Shown: positions 21,801-33,160 of the stretch, one piece after another
How the letters are laid out: every line of letters starts with the position of its first letter
Numbering within the stretch: position 1 is the stretch's first letter
Source of the DNA: Siniperca chuatsi
Lineage: Eukaryota > Chordata > Actinopteri > Centrarchiformes > Sinipercidae
Reading direction: 5' to 3'
NCBI RefSeq assembly: GCF_020085105.1
Contig: NC_058061.1
Coordinates: 7,659,284-7,723,283 of the forward strand
Length of the DNA: 64,000 nt
The notes under the pieces: model-generated
What the model saw: the letters and a program-made list of their open reading frames with translations, nothing else
Told to the model about the DNA's origin: nothing
Database searches by the model: none
Made by a program: the position numbers and the translations under genes

Positions 21801-24800
21801 ATGCCAACGGCAAGAAGGAGTACTTGATCTCAGGTGTGTTACTAAATCCGAAAATGTGTTTGTGGCAAGTCATTGGTGGCCCATGCTAACACTTAAAGGA
21901 ATAGTTCAACATTTTGGGAAATACACTTATTTGAGAAGACTGATAACGCAGATTTGAGAGTAGTAAGTATGAAGCTATAGAGCCATGGGATGGTTAGCTT
22001 AGCTTAGCATAAAGACTGGAAACAGCTCCACCAACTAACACCTCTTAAGCTCACCGATTAACACATTATGTCTTGTTTGTTTAATCTTTACACATTAAAT
22101 GTACTCATCTTGACATTCTTACACTTTTTGTACGGAATAAACAAACAAGATATAACGTGTTTATTAATGAGCTTTAGAGGTGCTGGTAGGCAGATTTTGT
22201 TACCTTTGGACAGAGCCATGCTAGTTGTTTACTCCTGTTTACAGTCTTTATGTTAAGCTAAGCTAATTGGCTGCTGGCTGTAGCCCCAAACTCGGTGTAC
22301 AGTAAGAGTGGTATCAATCTTCTCATCTAACTCCTGGCAAGAAGGCGAATAAGCATATTTTCCGAAATGTTGAACTATTCCTTTTAAGCATTTAGCTTTT
22401 AGTCAATCACTTTATTGCAGATTGGCATTCAGTTTTAACAATCAAGTAATTATTTAAGTAATTTATCTAGTAAAAATAGCAAATATTTGCTCCAGCTTCT
22501 CAAATGAGAAGATTTGCATCTTTTCTCTGTTTTATATCTCTGTTAATAGTATTTGACTGTTTTATATCCTAAATGAAGAATTTACTTATCTAAAAATACT
22601 CGTTTGGTTGTCCATTGACTACCTATAACACATACAACACATACAACATGCCGGTTTGATTCTGGTCAACTTTCAATTTTAATTGAAAAAAAAAAGTTTA
22701 AAGTTGGAACCTTTGTTGGATGTCATTCCCCTCCCTACCACCATACTTCCTGCCTCTCCATTGTGCTATTTAATTTAAAAAAAAAAGCCAAAATGCCCCC
22801 AAAAATACTCGCTAGAGTAATAAAAAATCATTACAGTAATCTTAATGTGAGAAGATTAGAGCTTTTAGCAGCTTTAAAGCTAAATAGAAGTCCAGCTGCT
22901 CTGTATTTCAAATTGAAAAAATGTACATAGAATAATAATACAAATGCTACAGTGATTACTTTGCCTTTAGCAGATGATGTGGACGTGTGAGTAAGGAGTA
23001 TGATATTGTAAAGTAAGACACCTTTGATGTTAGTTTTTGGTGCATAAGCTAAGATTCAACACACAAACAAAAAGTGAAAGAATAAAAAAACAGACAGACA
23101 AATAGGAAAGCAACACGGATTCACAGACAGGTAATCAGATATTGACCTCCAGATGTAAACAGCCGGGCAGACAAACATGAGATCGAATAAAGACTAACAG
23201 GCCATTTTGTGTGTTGGAGGAGTAACTGTTGATGTTAATTATGGGTAATGATACGCTGCTGACTAAACCCTGTGGAGACTGGGAGTGACCTTGTCTGTCA
23301 TGCTACAGCTTGAACTCCTGAGATTTGTAAATGTACGTACTGTATATCTTGTTCTCCCTGCTCGAGGTGAAATGACCATGAAATGAAAATAAAATATTTC
23401 ACTCTACAAGATAACAGCCTGAAGGAAACATTATCTAGTAGACTGGATGTATTATGACTTAGTGACCGTCTATGACCTTGTATCCAAATTCACTTTCACA
23501 GATCTTTAACCCCAAGGCCTTTCTTCCACTACAGTGATTAACACTTTATATCTCTTTTATTTAATCCGTACAAAACCAAAGTGGAAAACTGCAATTTTAC
23601 CATTTTAAGGGGGGTTATGTGCCAGACTAGTTACTGTGACTGGCCAAGAAATAGTCCAGCACATAATCCCTCGTAAAAATGGAATATTTGTTGTTACACT
23701 TCGGTTTTGTTCGAATTAAATGTGCTGTGCGTTGCGCTTTAGAGGTGCTGGCAGGTGGATTTTGTTACCTTTGGACAGAGCCAGGTTAGCTGTTTCCCCT
23801 TGTCTCCTGTATTTATGCTAAGCTAGACTAACCGGCTGTTTGCTGTAGCCTTATTTAACGGACAGATATGAGAGTGGCATCAATCTTCTCATCCAACTCT
23901 CCACCAGGTAGAGAATAAGCATATTTCCAAAAAAGTCAAACTATTCCTTTTTAATGTTTGCATGCTAAATCTGGCTGGTATTGTTATTGAAAGCAGCACA
24001 GGCAGTCAGCAGCAGAATGAGATATAGTACAGCGAGTAGAGGAGACGCAGAGGATCATGATGTCATGCATGCTCTGGTTTCCCCATCGCAGACAGACATG
24101 CACCCGCAAACACTCGCCCCTAATTACATAGAGTTGTAAGAGGAGGAACTGCTGAAGCCAGCGTTTCCTCTCTTTCAGACTCCTTTTTTTTTTTCAAGAT
24201 GTAGGGCAGTGGGAAAGTTAATTTTCTGCCGACCGGGGCATCTTTTAAAATGATTCATCCTTTGTCCAGTTCGAAGGGTTAACAGTTGGAAGAGTTGCAG
24301 TGAAACGTGAGTCAGTCCCGTCTGCGAGGACATACTGTAAAGACATTTTAACATGTTGAGAGTTGCTCTGCAGACAGATAGTGGTGACGTGGAGAGGTCG
24401 CGGCCTCGGCAGATCTGTAAACTCAACTTGAAATATCTTCTTGTTTTGACTGGTGCCGCTTGTGCGTAAAACATAAATTCGAGGACAGGTTGTCTGTGTG
24501 TCTGAAAAGTAACAGATTTAATCAGTTTTACTTGGGAATCTGTTGTCTGTGACCTTTTGTCCAATGAGTGTACTTATATTGATGCATCAGGAGCTGGGTG
24601 TTGGTGTTTTTGTGCATGTATGCTTGTTATGTCTGAATTTTCTGTCATTGTAAAAGCTTTTATCCCTGTCTCTTTTTTTTTTTTTTTTTTTTTACAGGCA
24701 AGGCTGAGGCCGGCGGGCGCATGCATGTGACCCTGTGTGACTACATCATGCTCTGGGACTCCTTGAGCAACACCCAGAAGAAGGGCCTTAGCCAGCGCTA

Positions 24801-26416
24801 CCAGATGGGCTGTGAATGCAAGGTAAGGCAGTGGAGGAGGACTGTCTGTGTATGTGTGGTTTATCTCCCAAAGTCTCCCCTCCTAGAGTACAAAACCAGA
24901 CATAACAGACCAAACGAGATGAAACATGAGCCACAACAACAGCTACAACAACAAAAGTCAGAGCAATGAGTTGAGGGAGGGAAGCCAGTTATTTGTTGGT
25001 TTTAGCTTCTTATATGAGAGGATTTGCATTTTTTCCCAATAATTGATTGTTGTTTTTGCACTTCGGTTTTTATATGGACTAAACAAACAAAATAAAATGT
25101 GTTAGAGCGCTTTAGAGGTGCTGTTAGGCGGATTTTGTTACTATTGGACGAAACCAGGTTAGCTGTTTACCCCTGCTTCCAGTCTTTATGCTATGCTAAG
25201 CTAAGCTAACCATCCCTTGGCTTATTTCTGAAAATGTCAAACTATTCCTTTAAATCATAATATTGCCAATTTTAGACTGTATTTTATGTAGGCAAAGTTC
25301 TTGTACAGTAGACAACAATTAACATTTGAGAACTTCAAATTTATTTATTTAATAAATCTATTTGAGCTTCTTCTGTTGAATGAAAAAAGGGTTTTGTAGA
25401 AAAACATTTAAATTATAATCCTAATCCTTATAAATTTCAGTCCTGGTTGATTTGGCAACACCTGTGGTTACTGACGATGACACCAAGTGTGTTTTTTAAT
25501 ACTACATCAAACACCTTGAGCAGCTACTTTGTCAGTAATATAACAGTAGAGCAACTGGTGTATCTGTTTACAGTGCAGCCAAACAAACTCATGTTGTTTT
25601 GATAAAGAAGTCAGTCAGTAATCTGCCTAAATCCATCATCCCACAAGTTCCTTGTAGCTGCTCCGTCTTGTTCTATTACCCCCTTGCAAAAAATAAAAAA
25701 TGATCCAACATGTCGAAAATGACCGTCATCTTGTTTTGTAGACACATTCTTGATGAACAACCGCTGTCAGCATTAACTTCAGAGACAAATATATTGCATT
25801 TCCTCTGTCTGCTTCACAATAAAAGCCACCCTGTGTTTCGGCAGTTTTAATGTGAAGCAGCAGGTTGTTCCGTTTGCATTTGCAGTAACTTAATACAGCT
25901 TTGACCAGGTGTTAAGAGAGCAAACAGTGAGGCTGATATTGAGGTAAAATTATGCTGGATTATACGCTTTCATCAGTTTACTGTGAATTGCTTGTGCTAA
26001 GGTAGTTCTGACCATAAATAATATATAAAATGGGGTTTGACTTCTCGAGGATTACAACTTTAAGATATCATAAGGTATATTGTTTTGGTATTTGTACTGA
26101 AACTCAGTTATTGTATTTGCGCTGTATATAAAAAGTACTATGGTATCATAACTCGACTTTACATGACTCAGCAGATTATGCACACAGTATAAGGAGATTG
26201 TTTTGTGTGTCTCTGCAGATTGTGCGCTGCCCCTCTTTGCCCTGTGAGATCTCCGCTCCAGAGGAGTGTCTGTGGACGGACCTGATGATTGAGAAGCAGG
26301 TGCACGGACGCCAGGCCAACCACTACGCCTGCATTAAGAGGGCGGACGGCTCCTGCTCCTGGTACCGTGGTGTCGCATCGCCCAAGAAGGAGTTCCTGGA
26401 TGGCGAGGAGCCTTAG
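13443..26416 (+). CDS. timp2: Tissue inhibitor of metalloproteinases 2, complete, five exons
   Basis: Secreted inhibitor of matrix metalloproteinases; in mammals it also bridges proMMP2 to MMP14. Exons: 13443-13572, 21478-21578, 21725-21833, 24698-24822, 26219-26416, joining in frame to 220 codons, the human length. A 26-residue signal peptide (hydrophobic core [10 protein letters not shown]) precedes the inhibitory N-terminus [17 protein letters not shown], whose free first Cys chelates the MMP zinc. All 12 family cysteines are present (3 in exon 1, 1 in exon 3, 3 in exon 4, 5 in exon 5). [17 protein letters not shown] and the acidic tail EFLDGEEP identify TIMP2 over TIMP1/3/4. ATG 13443 was chosen because the signal peptide follows directly. 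Intron 1 is 7.9 kb. Teleosts carry timp2 paralogues; I cannot say which this is. Confidence 0.96.
14253..14308. repeat. (GT)28 microsatellite
   Basis: 56 bases of GT dinucleotides in timp2 intron 1, among the longest pure GT tracts in the window. It produces spurious cysteine-valine open frames. Confidence 0.95.
14617..14642. repeat. (AC)13 microsatellite
   Basis: Pure AC tract in timp2 intron 1. Confidence 0.95.
15885..16385 (+). repeat. Terminal-inverted-repeat element (family H), copy 1
   Basis: Begins TTAAAGCTGCACTAATTGAC and ends CTATTAATGCTGCTTTAAAT, inverted relative to each other, about 500 bp apart. Partial minus-orientation relatives lie at about 55.63-55.86 and 60.60-60.92 kb. 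It is probably a non-autonomous DNA transposon. Confidence 0.6.
16383..16668. repeat. Family A MITE-like repeat, copy 5
   Basis: Carries CTGGTTCCAGCTTCTCAAAT, GGCAAAACAAGCAATTTGAA and CAGGCTCTGGGAGATTCTGA, ending AATTGTAAGCTGCAGCAC. It directly abuts the preceding inverted-repeat element. Confidence 0.7.
17073..17101. repeat. GT microsatellite
   Basis: About 14 GT units in timp2 intron 1. Confidence 0.9.
18175..18472. repeat. Family A MITE-like repeat, copy 6
   Basis: Has TCTCAAATCTGACGATTTGC, GACAAAACAAGCCACTTGAA and the terminal AATGTTAGTTGCAGC. In timp2 intron 1. Confidence 0.75.
18671..18703. repeat. Interrupted GT microsatellite
   Basis: Two GT tracts separated by TTTAT. Confidence 0.85.
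18845..18880. repeat. (AC)18 microsatellite
   Basis: Pure AC tract followed by CGCGTG. Confidence 0.95.
19333..19660. repeat. Family A MITE-like repeat, copy 7
   Basis: Shows GATGTGAGAATTTGTTGC, TGGGTTTGGAAATGTTGGTC and CAATAATGAAACTGGTCGTT followed by AGTTG. In timp2 intron 1. Confidence 0.7.
19882..19909. repeat. (GAAA)7 tetranucleotide repeat
   Basis: Seven GAAA units in timp2 intron 1. Confidence 0.95.
21894..22388 (+). repeat. GAATAGTTCAACATTTTGGG element (family B), full copy
   Basis: Begins AAAGGAATAGTTCAACATTT and ends AAATGTTGAACTATTCCTTT, an excellent terminal inverted pair about 490 bp apart in timp2 intron 3. The interior has GGTTAGCTTAGCTTAGCATA and TTTGTTACCTTTGGACAGAG. Partial copies follow at 23.72 and 25.08 kb. 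Confidence 0.85.
22395..22570. repeat. Family A MITE-like repeat, partial copy 8
   Basis: Only the middle survives: TAATTTATCTAGTAAAAATA, CAGCTTCTCAAATGAGAAGA and TCTCTGTTTTATATC. It lies immediately after the family B element. Confidence 0.5.
23720..23958 (+). repeat. Family B element, 3' part
   Basis: Matches the second half of the full copy: AGAGGTGCTGGCAGGTGGAT, TTTGGACAGAGCCAGGTTAG, AATAAGCATATTTCC, AACTATTCCTTTTTA. In timp2 intron 3. Confidence 0.75.
24673..24693 (+). repeat. timp2: (T)21 polypyrimidine tract at timp2 exon 4 acceptor
   Basis: A run of 21 T ends 4 bases before exon 4 (ACAG then exon). It forms the polypyrimidine tract of the acceptor and is prone to length slippage. 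Confidence 0.9.
25080..25258 (+). repeat. Family B element, 3' part, second partial copy
   Basis: AGAGGTGCTGTTAGGCGGAT, CGAAACCAGGTTAGCTGTTT and TCAAACTATTCCTTTAAA, in timp2 intron 4. Confidence 0.7.
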
Positions 26417-26457
26417 TCACGTGGCACACCTGACTGCCCACTGCACAGCCTGGCGAA

Positions 26458-26463
26458 AATAAA
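26458..26463 (+). terminator. timp2: Candidate proximal polyadenylation signal of timp2
   Basis: AATAAA only 41 bases after the stop codon. Distal candidates are at 28289-28294 and 28312-28317. TIMP2 messages in other vertebrates have long 3' UTRs, so the distal pair may be the main one. Confidence 0.35.
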
Positions 26464-28311
26464 TGTAAATGATTCCATTGAAATTTAAGATAACATCGGG
26501 CAAAGTGATTTTTGATAAAAAGGCAAAGCTAATGTGACTGAAATTACCTGATGGTCTGAAAACAATCTTTAGCCTCTCTTTGTATTTGTTGTCTGTAAGC
26601 ATTTCGGTCAGAGAAAGCAACATGAGGCCACTTTCAACCTCAACATTGCTCAACATTAGCTGACTCTGAAGAGGCTCAGAGGTTGTTCTCAGACACAGCG
26701 TCTGTAAAAACAAATAAAATAGCATCATGAGACATAGACTGGTCAAGTGATGATGTAACTTCCTCCTGAGGCTGGCGTCAGGAGGATATAAATTCTCGAT
26801 GAGACAGAGCACTTCCTGCCCCACAAAGCTCTTTAACAGCTCTGCTCTCCACCAATCAATCCCCTATCTACGGACGATCATTTGTTACCCATCGTGTTTC
26901 TACTTTTATTACCTCATTCTCCATTTTATTCCAAAGCCAAATTCCAAGTTGCCTTTTTTAAAATGATTGTCTCCCTCTCTCCGAACACTATTAGATACTG
27001 CTTCTCTCATCTTCTCTGCTGGGAGCTGTTTGGCCACTGGTGACGTCGGACGCCCACAACAGTGCTTAGCTGTTTTCTTTAAAAAAGAAACATGAGTCAT
27101 CTTGCATGACTGATCTTTTCTGGTTTTGTTAGGTGAAAATCTTTTCCTGTAGTCATTTTAACTGAAGCCTGTGACCGTCACAGGCCTCACTGGACCAGTC
27201 TATGCTGTGTGAAGATGAGCGCTCTAAATTTAAACCTGCTCATGAGGTAAAACAACACCTCTTCACCGCCCCACAGTCCAATCAGAAATATCCCAAATTT
27301 CTCAAGCTTCCTCATCTCATGTTCACCCTTCTCCCTTGTTATCCCCACTCTGTAGCTGTACAGTACCTATGCATATACTTTTGTTGTTACTTGATAATTA
27401 TTTACTGCATTAGAACTAGATTTGCACTTTTTGAGGATGAGTTCCATTAAAGACAAGAGCCTGAGCACTCTGATGTGATAGTTATTATCGTTCGCCCAGA
27501 CTGACAGATCCACCTCAGGTGCAGATTTCGCCTATTTTGAGTGCTTTTGGTGATCCATATATTTACAAATGCAAGCTTATTCTTGCTTTCTTTGTCATAA
27601 CAGATAAAATATTACTTGCAATGAAAGAAAAACAAATAAGTGGCGTGTGAGAGGTTCGGATATAAGGGATCTTTTTGCAGATTTTATGTGTGAAAGGGAA
27701 ACAAAAAGAGCTTGTGGGATGTTATTTCAGTGTCTTTGTATTATCTGTTGATTGTAAATGCAAACAGCAGTTTCATGATTTGCCAATATATTCTCGCAGA
27801 TGGTTAATTTCATGAGTAATAAGGTCTTTATATGCTTAATGTTAGCTTTGACGCGTCTTTCCTGCTCCTTCCAGTTATTAAAGAAAGCTTTATCGCTGTC
27901 ATAGAAAGCAAGTTACTCAATCAAAGTTTACAGTGCTGTTTTATACACCTCAAGTTACATTAACAAAAAAAATATATATGACGGAGTATTAGAGGCATAA
28001 TTTAAAAGTAAACTCTTTCCATTTTCCATTACTTTGTATTTTTTCAGTGTTATTATACCTGTCATGATTTTTGTGTGTTTTTGCTGTCTTTGTCTACGAT
28101 GTCTTTAGCTGTAGTGTCGAGGTGAGAAGGTCCTCTTGCGCTGGAGTAACGTGAGAGTGAGAGAGATTAATCCTTTTTGGAGAGGTGTAGAGAAATGAGA
28201 AATGGGTACCTTGTGTGAATAGAGGACTGTGCATGTGTTTGATGCTTTGTGTAAGTCCAGGCAAAGGACAAAATATTCAGTATTATCAAATAAAAACCAC
28301 ACGTTTGAAAG

Positions 28312-28317
28312 AATAAA
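28312..28317 (+). terminator. timp2: Candidate distal polyadenylation signal of timp2
   Basis: Two AATAAA hexamers, 28289 and 28312, close a roughly 1.9-kb stretch with few repeats after the timp2 stop. The call is by position and consensus only. Confidence 0.35.
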
Positions 28318-28384
28318 CGCTGCCTGCGTGAGTCATTTGGTCAAGGGGCGTTTTCTGATTCAGTGAAGTGATGCAGGCTGTTGT

Positions 28385-28790
28385 CTTAGCCAAAAGTATG
28401 GAGACCCAAAGGTCAAGGTTTTCACTTATCCCATGAAATGTCTCAACATCTAATTCATTTTACAGATGTTGATGGTTCCCAGAAAATGACTTTTCCTCTA
28501 AGGTCATCAGATTCACATTTTTGGTTTTGAATGAAATGTTTCGACAAGTATTGGATGGATTTCCATTTGATGTGTAGTACCAACATTCATGTTCATACTC
28601 ACAATGACAATGCTAATATGCCAATGTTTAGCAGGTATAATGTTTGCCATGTTCACCGTCTTAGTTTAATGTGTTAGCATGCTAACATTTGCTGATTAGC
28701 ACTCAATACAGTACAGATGAGGGTGATGGGAATGTCATTAGCTAGCTTTGCAGGTATTTGGTCATAAACGAAACATAGTGGACAATTTTT
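28385..28790. repeat. Family D repeat, copy 2
   Basis: Shows ATGTTGATGGTTCCCAGAAA, GTATTGGATGGATTTCC and GTGTTAGCATGCTAACATTT, diverged relatives of the copy at 6.77 kb and of each other. Confidence 0.5.
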
Positions 28791-28817
28791 GATCTGATGA
28801 TGGAGCTCGAAGAAACG

Positions 28818-28968
28818 TTAAAGGTCCAGTGTGTAGGATTTAGTGTCATCTAGTGGTGAAATTGCAGTTGGCAAACAATTAAATACCGCTCGCATCACCT
28901 TCCCCTTCAAAGCGTGTAGGAGAAACTACGGTGGCTGTGAAACTCGTGAACGACCCTATCTAGAGCCT
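28818..28968 (+). repeat. GGTCCAGTGTGTAGGATT repeat (family C), truncated copy
   Basis: Begins TTAAAGGTCCAGTGTGTAGG and continues GTGTAGGAGAAACTACGGTG, the same text as the full copy at 62.58 kb. It breaks off after CTAGAGCCTG, where family D-like text begins. Confidence 0.8.
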
Positions 28969-29300
28969 GTTATAATTCATCCTGAGGAGACCATGAATAT
29001 CTGTACCAAAGGGCACAGCAATCTATGCCATAGCTCTTGAAACATTTCACTCAAAACCACAAATGTTCACCATCTTAGTTTAGCGTGTTAGCATGCAAAC
29101 ATTCGCTAGTTAGCAATTAACACAAAGTATTCTGACCTGATAAAAAGTTAGAGATCACCAGAGTTATTACAAATCATCTTGAGGGGGCCGTGAATGTCTG
29201 AACCAAATTTCATGACAATCTATCCAACAGTTGTTGAGATATTTCAGTCAAAGTGATGGACTGACCGACCTTCCCTAGATCCATGCAGCTAGCATGGCTA
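28969..29300. repeat. Family D repeat, copy 3
   Basis: CATCCTGAGGAGACCATGAA, AGCGTGTTAGCATGCAAACA and CAACAGTTGTTGAGATATTT, related to 32.9-33.2 kb (GGCCCCCTCAGGATGAATTG in the opposite sense). Confidence 0.5.
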
Positions 29301-30181
29301 CAGATGACCTACAATAAACTCTGTTATTGAAAAGAAACAGCATGAAATAATGTTTCATAATAAAAGTGTTTCAAATATTGGATTATTCCACTATTTCATG
29401 ATATATTCCATATTTTCTCTGTGGTTATTTATATGATTATTTATTCCATAATGTGATTTTAAATCTGTAGAACCACTAGAATAGTTAATGCCTTAAGGGG
29501 ATAAAATGTTCCTACCCCAAAAAGTAGATCATCACAATTCTACACATTACATTGAATTATAAATTTAACCTCCAAACATTTGTAATGTTGGTATGCTAAG
29601 CAGTCAAACTTGGCCTTCATTTTGCTGCTGTTAATTTCCCACCAAGGCTGTCAGTGTGCGTAATTTAGATATGAGAGGAGTGGAGAGGCTGTGTTGGTAG
29701 GAGGGCAGATTAATACGCTTACATAGATGTGGTAATCGACTCAACTAGGAAAATATTTGAGAAATGTTCAGGCAGAGCCCAGACCGGGCGGTTTTGTCAT
29801 CTCTGTTGATTCTCTCCTCAATAATGTCAAACAGGATTGTAATAATAATCACTTCTTCCTACACGGAGCTTTTATTGGGACACTCAGAGGTCAGGTCAAT
29901 GCTTCTGAGGGAGGGTGTAAATTATAGGTACATTTAGGTGAAATGGACTGATGCTAGGTGTTCATGACTGTCCTCTGTCACTTCTTTTAGATCTACAGTT
30001 GCTTTTGACTTGTGTTTGTGTTTGAAACCAGTTGGGTAACCTTTGAGAGGGATGTGAAATGTTGCCGCAACCTCTGCTTTGCAATCCACATTACCCAAAA
30101 CAGTGACAACAGACAGGAAGAGACACAGAAATAATCCAATATGTATCAACATGCCACAACCTGAGGGACACTGAGTGACCC

Positions 30182-30199
30182 CACACACACACACACACA
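30182..30199. repeat. (CA)9 microsatellite
   Basis: Short pure CA tract in the timp2-cyth1 interval. Confidence 0.85.
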
Positions 30200-31379
30200 A
30201 GTTTTCGTCCAAACAAGCACAAATAAATGTGAACAAAAATGAATTATGAATCAAAGAAAGACTAAACCCTTTACTACATATAATTGACCTGAGGCACCCA
30301 CACCCTCCCATTTATAAATATTTCACTTTTTACTCATGGTTATTTTTCTAATGAATTAAAAGATGAGCTGAAATGAGTATTATGTTGCATTTCTGGGTGG
30401 AAGCACGTTTCAGGAAGCAGTGCCACAATAGGGTAAGATAAATCTGACTATTTAACTCCTTAACTCAATTTAAATCAAGATAACTTGTTGGGAAAAAATT
30501 CGAACATGTCCATGAATCTCTAAAGAAACATAATCGATGGTTTAAATATACTGTATATTTCAGCCTACATAGGCTTAGTTACTAGTTATTTTTCAGATTC
30601 AAATTTTACGTGGAAATTCCATGACTTTCTGAAATTATATATTGTTAAGGGATAAACTACCAAATAGTAACGTATATAAAGTACGGTAGTTAAAATTAGC
30701 TCCACCTTTACTGGCTACAACATTATTAGTAATATTATAGTAATAATAATCAGATAATATAGTATATGATGAGGTAGCATTACAATGACAGGGTTTGATT
30801 ACTGCATTATCAGAAGCCCCCATTCTTGAAATATTCCCTATAAAAAGACATAATTCACGCAGTAGTGGGTTAATATTCTGACCTGGCTCACTTATTTTTC
30901 TTATGTCAGCATTTCTCTGTAAGTATAATCACATGATTTCACACATAAACCAGGATGCAACTGATTGTACCTGATTAAATAAAATCATATCAATCATGTC
31001 CATCAAAATTGCATCAATTTGATCCAATAAAGCTGCACTGTCAGGGACCTGCTGTAAATAATTAATACATTTTCACATAAACACTGTCCCTTGTTGTTGT
31101 GATGCCATCCAGTGGCCACCAGAGGACACAGCAGCCTCTTCATTCTCCACCAAAGACAAGCCACGGTCACAGCTACAAATCCCATGGTTTCACACAGGAG
31201 AGTAAAGCGCGATGTGTTTTACATTAAAATGCGTACACAGCAGCAAGTAACACAGTCTCTGACTTACGGGACATGATGTGCAATATATCATGGACATATA
31301 CATTTACCTGCACTTGAGATTTAATATTGTACATACTTAGCTACAAGTCACTTCTCATACATATTATGATCCTTACCGT

Positions 31380-31530
31380 TACTGTTTTTTGGCATTGTGT
31401 ATATTTTGGATTTGAACCTTATTTTTATATTTGCACTCTATATATTTGCACTCTTTCCTACTTTGTTCTGCAACTGCTGCACAACAATTAACAAAATACA
31501 GTTCTATCTTGTCTTGTCTTATATACAGAA
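31380..31530 (+). mobile_element. LINE 3'-tail-like fragment
   Basis: GGCATTGTGTATATTTTGG, TTTGCACTCTTTCCTACTTT and CAACTGCTGCACAACAATT recur nearly word for word at 51.55-51.68 kb. There they end in a GGGATAAATAAAG tail typical of fish LINE 3' ends. Here the tail is TATCTTGTCTTGTCTTATA. Confidence 0.55.
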
Positions 31531-32904
31531 GAATATAACACCTGTCTACCCAAAGACAATGAAATATACATACATAAAGTAAAGATAGACATGCACAAAT
31601 ATACATATAGTGATTAATCATAAGCTTGAAAAGCAACTAAAAGCACAAGGGGAAAACCCTCTAATGCATTACTAATGATGCTGTGAAAATATTTTACTGA
31701 TATGAACATGTGGATCATCCATATCATCACGCTAACACCCACATATTTTCATTATTTCCTATAGGAGGATTAAATAAGGAACACAGTCATTCTTGTGAGA
31801 TGCCACAAATGTGAATCGTGACAGAAGCAGCTGTCAGAGAGAAGAACCACCCAAGATTGTTTGAGGTTTCCAGATAACTGTGTCCAACTTTCATTAACTT
31901 GTGAGTCTGACTGTTGAATCATTACACTCACATCACCTAAAGAATTTGCACAATAAGGGTCAATAGCTTAAATGTCAGGACACACAAATTGGATCATTTT
32001 CTTCTTTGGTCTGCAGTAAAAGATTCAACAACAGACCAGTTTTCCTAATTATAAGCTTTTTAAAGGCTTCTCAGCTCAGCAACCCAGGTAAAACTCCTCT
32101 CACTGACGATGTCTACTCTGCCTGGCTTCTTCCTAAAAGGGGAGGATACAAGACCAAACAAGACAGGAAGAGCAGACACAGGAATCATCACACTATGAAA
32201 GATTAAATAGCTGAACTAGCGCAGAAAACACTGCCAAAGGTTAATTTCTTTAGATACTTTCAGGTCGGGTCATTGCTGCCTTAAATGCTGTGTCTTTCTA
32301 AAACCACCTGATACCTTTGAATGTTTGAAACACCCTGAAACACTCATCTTCTGTAGTCTGTAGAACTCACATATCTAAAGCAGAATTATCTAAAATATCT
32401 AATATCTGAATCGTTGATTCAGACTAGAAACATATTTTGAAGGATGCTTTACAAAAGCTTTTCTCGGATTCTAGACCATGTAATTGAACCCAGTGCCCTC
32501 TTAAGAATTTGAACTTGAACACAGCTAAACATAAAGCCCTGTCCTTTTCCTCTGCTTCATAGATGTGCAGTTTAACTGAGGTGAGAGGAAGCTGCAACAC
32601 CCACATACACTTTTTCAATGGCTTGGGGAAATAATAGCTGTGTCTGAATTGCCATTTCATAATTTAATCTATTTGAATCACTGAGAAAATATGAGATGTG
32701 TGCAGCCACACAAAGTCTGGAAATCAGGCTAAAATGTTACCTTAAACTGGAGAAAATTCAGTTCATGTTTAGCATTCTTTTAGAGTTTCCAGAGTGGTTT
32801 TGACCTTATCTTTTAATGAGTTCCTCTCACCAGACTCCATGGCAGACAGCTTCTCCCCTGTTATCTAATTCATCTAAAAAGCGGGTTAAACTGACATTGA
32901 CATT

Positions 32905-33160
32905 TGTGGTTTTGAGTTAAATATTTCAAAAACTATTGAATGGATTGCTGTGAATTTTGGTACAGATATTCATGGCCCCCTCAGGATGAATTGAAAAAGC
33001 TTTACTGATCCCTTAACTTTTGAGCTTGTGCCGTCATCAAGGTCAGAAATCACCTAATACTGGCAAAACTAGCTAATGAGCATGCTAACACGTTAAACTA
33101 AGAGGGTGAACATAGTTAACATTATACCCACTAAACATCAGCATGTGTGATTATGAGTAA
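32905..33160. repeat. Family D repeat, copy 4
   Basis: AAATATTTCAAAAACTATTG, GGTACAGATATTCATGGCC and GCATGCTAACACGTTAAACT. Confidence 0.5.
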
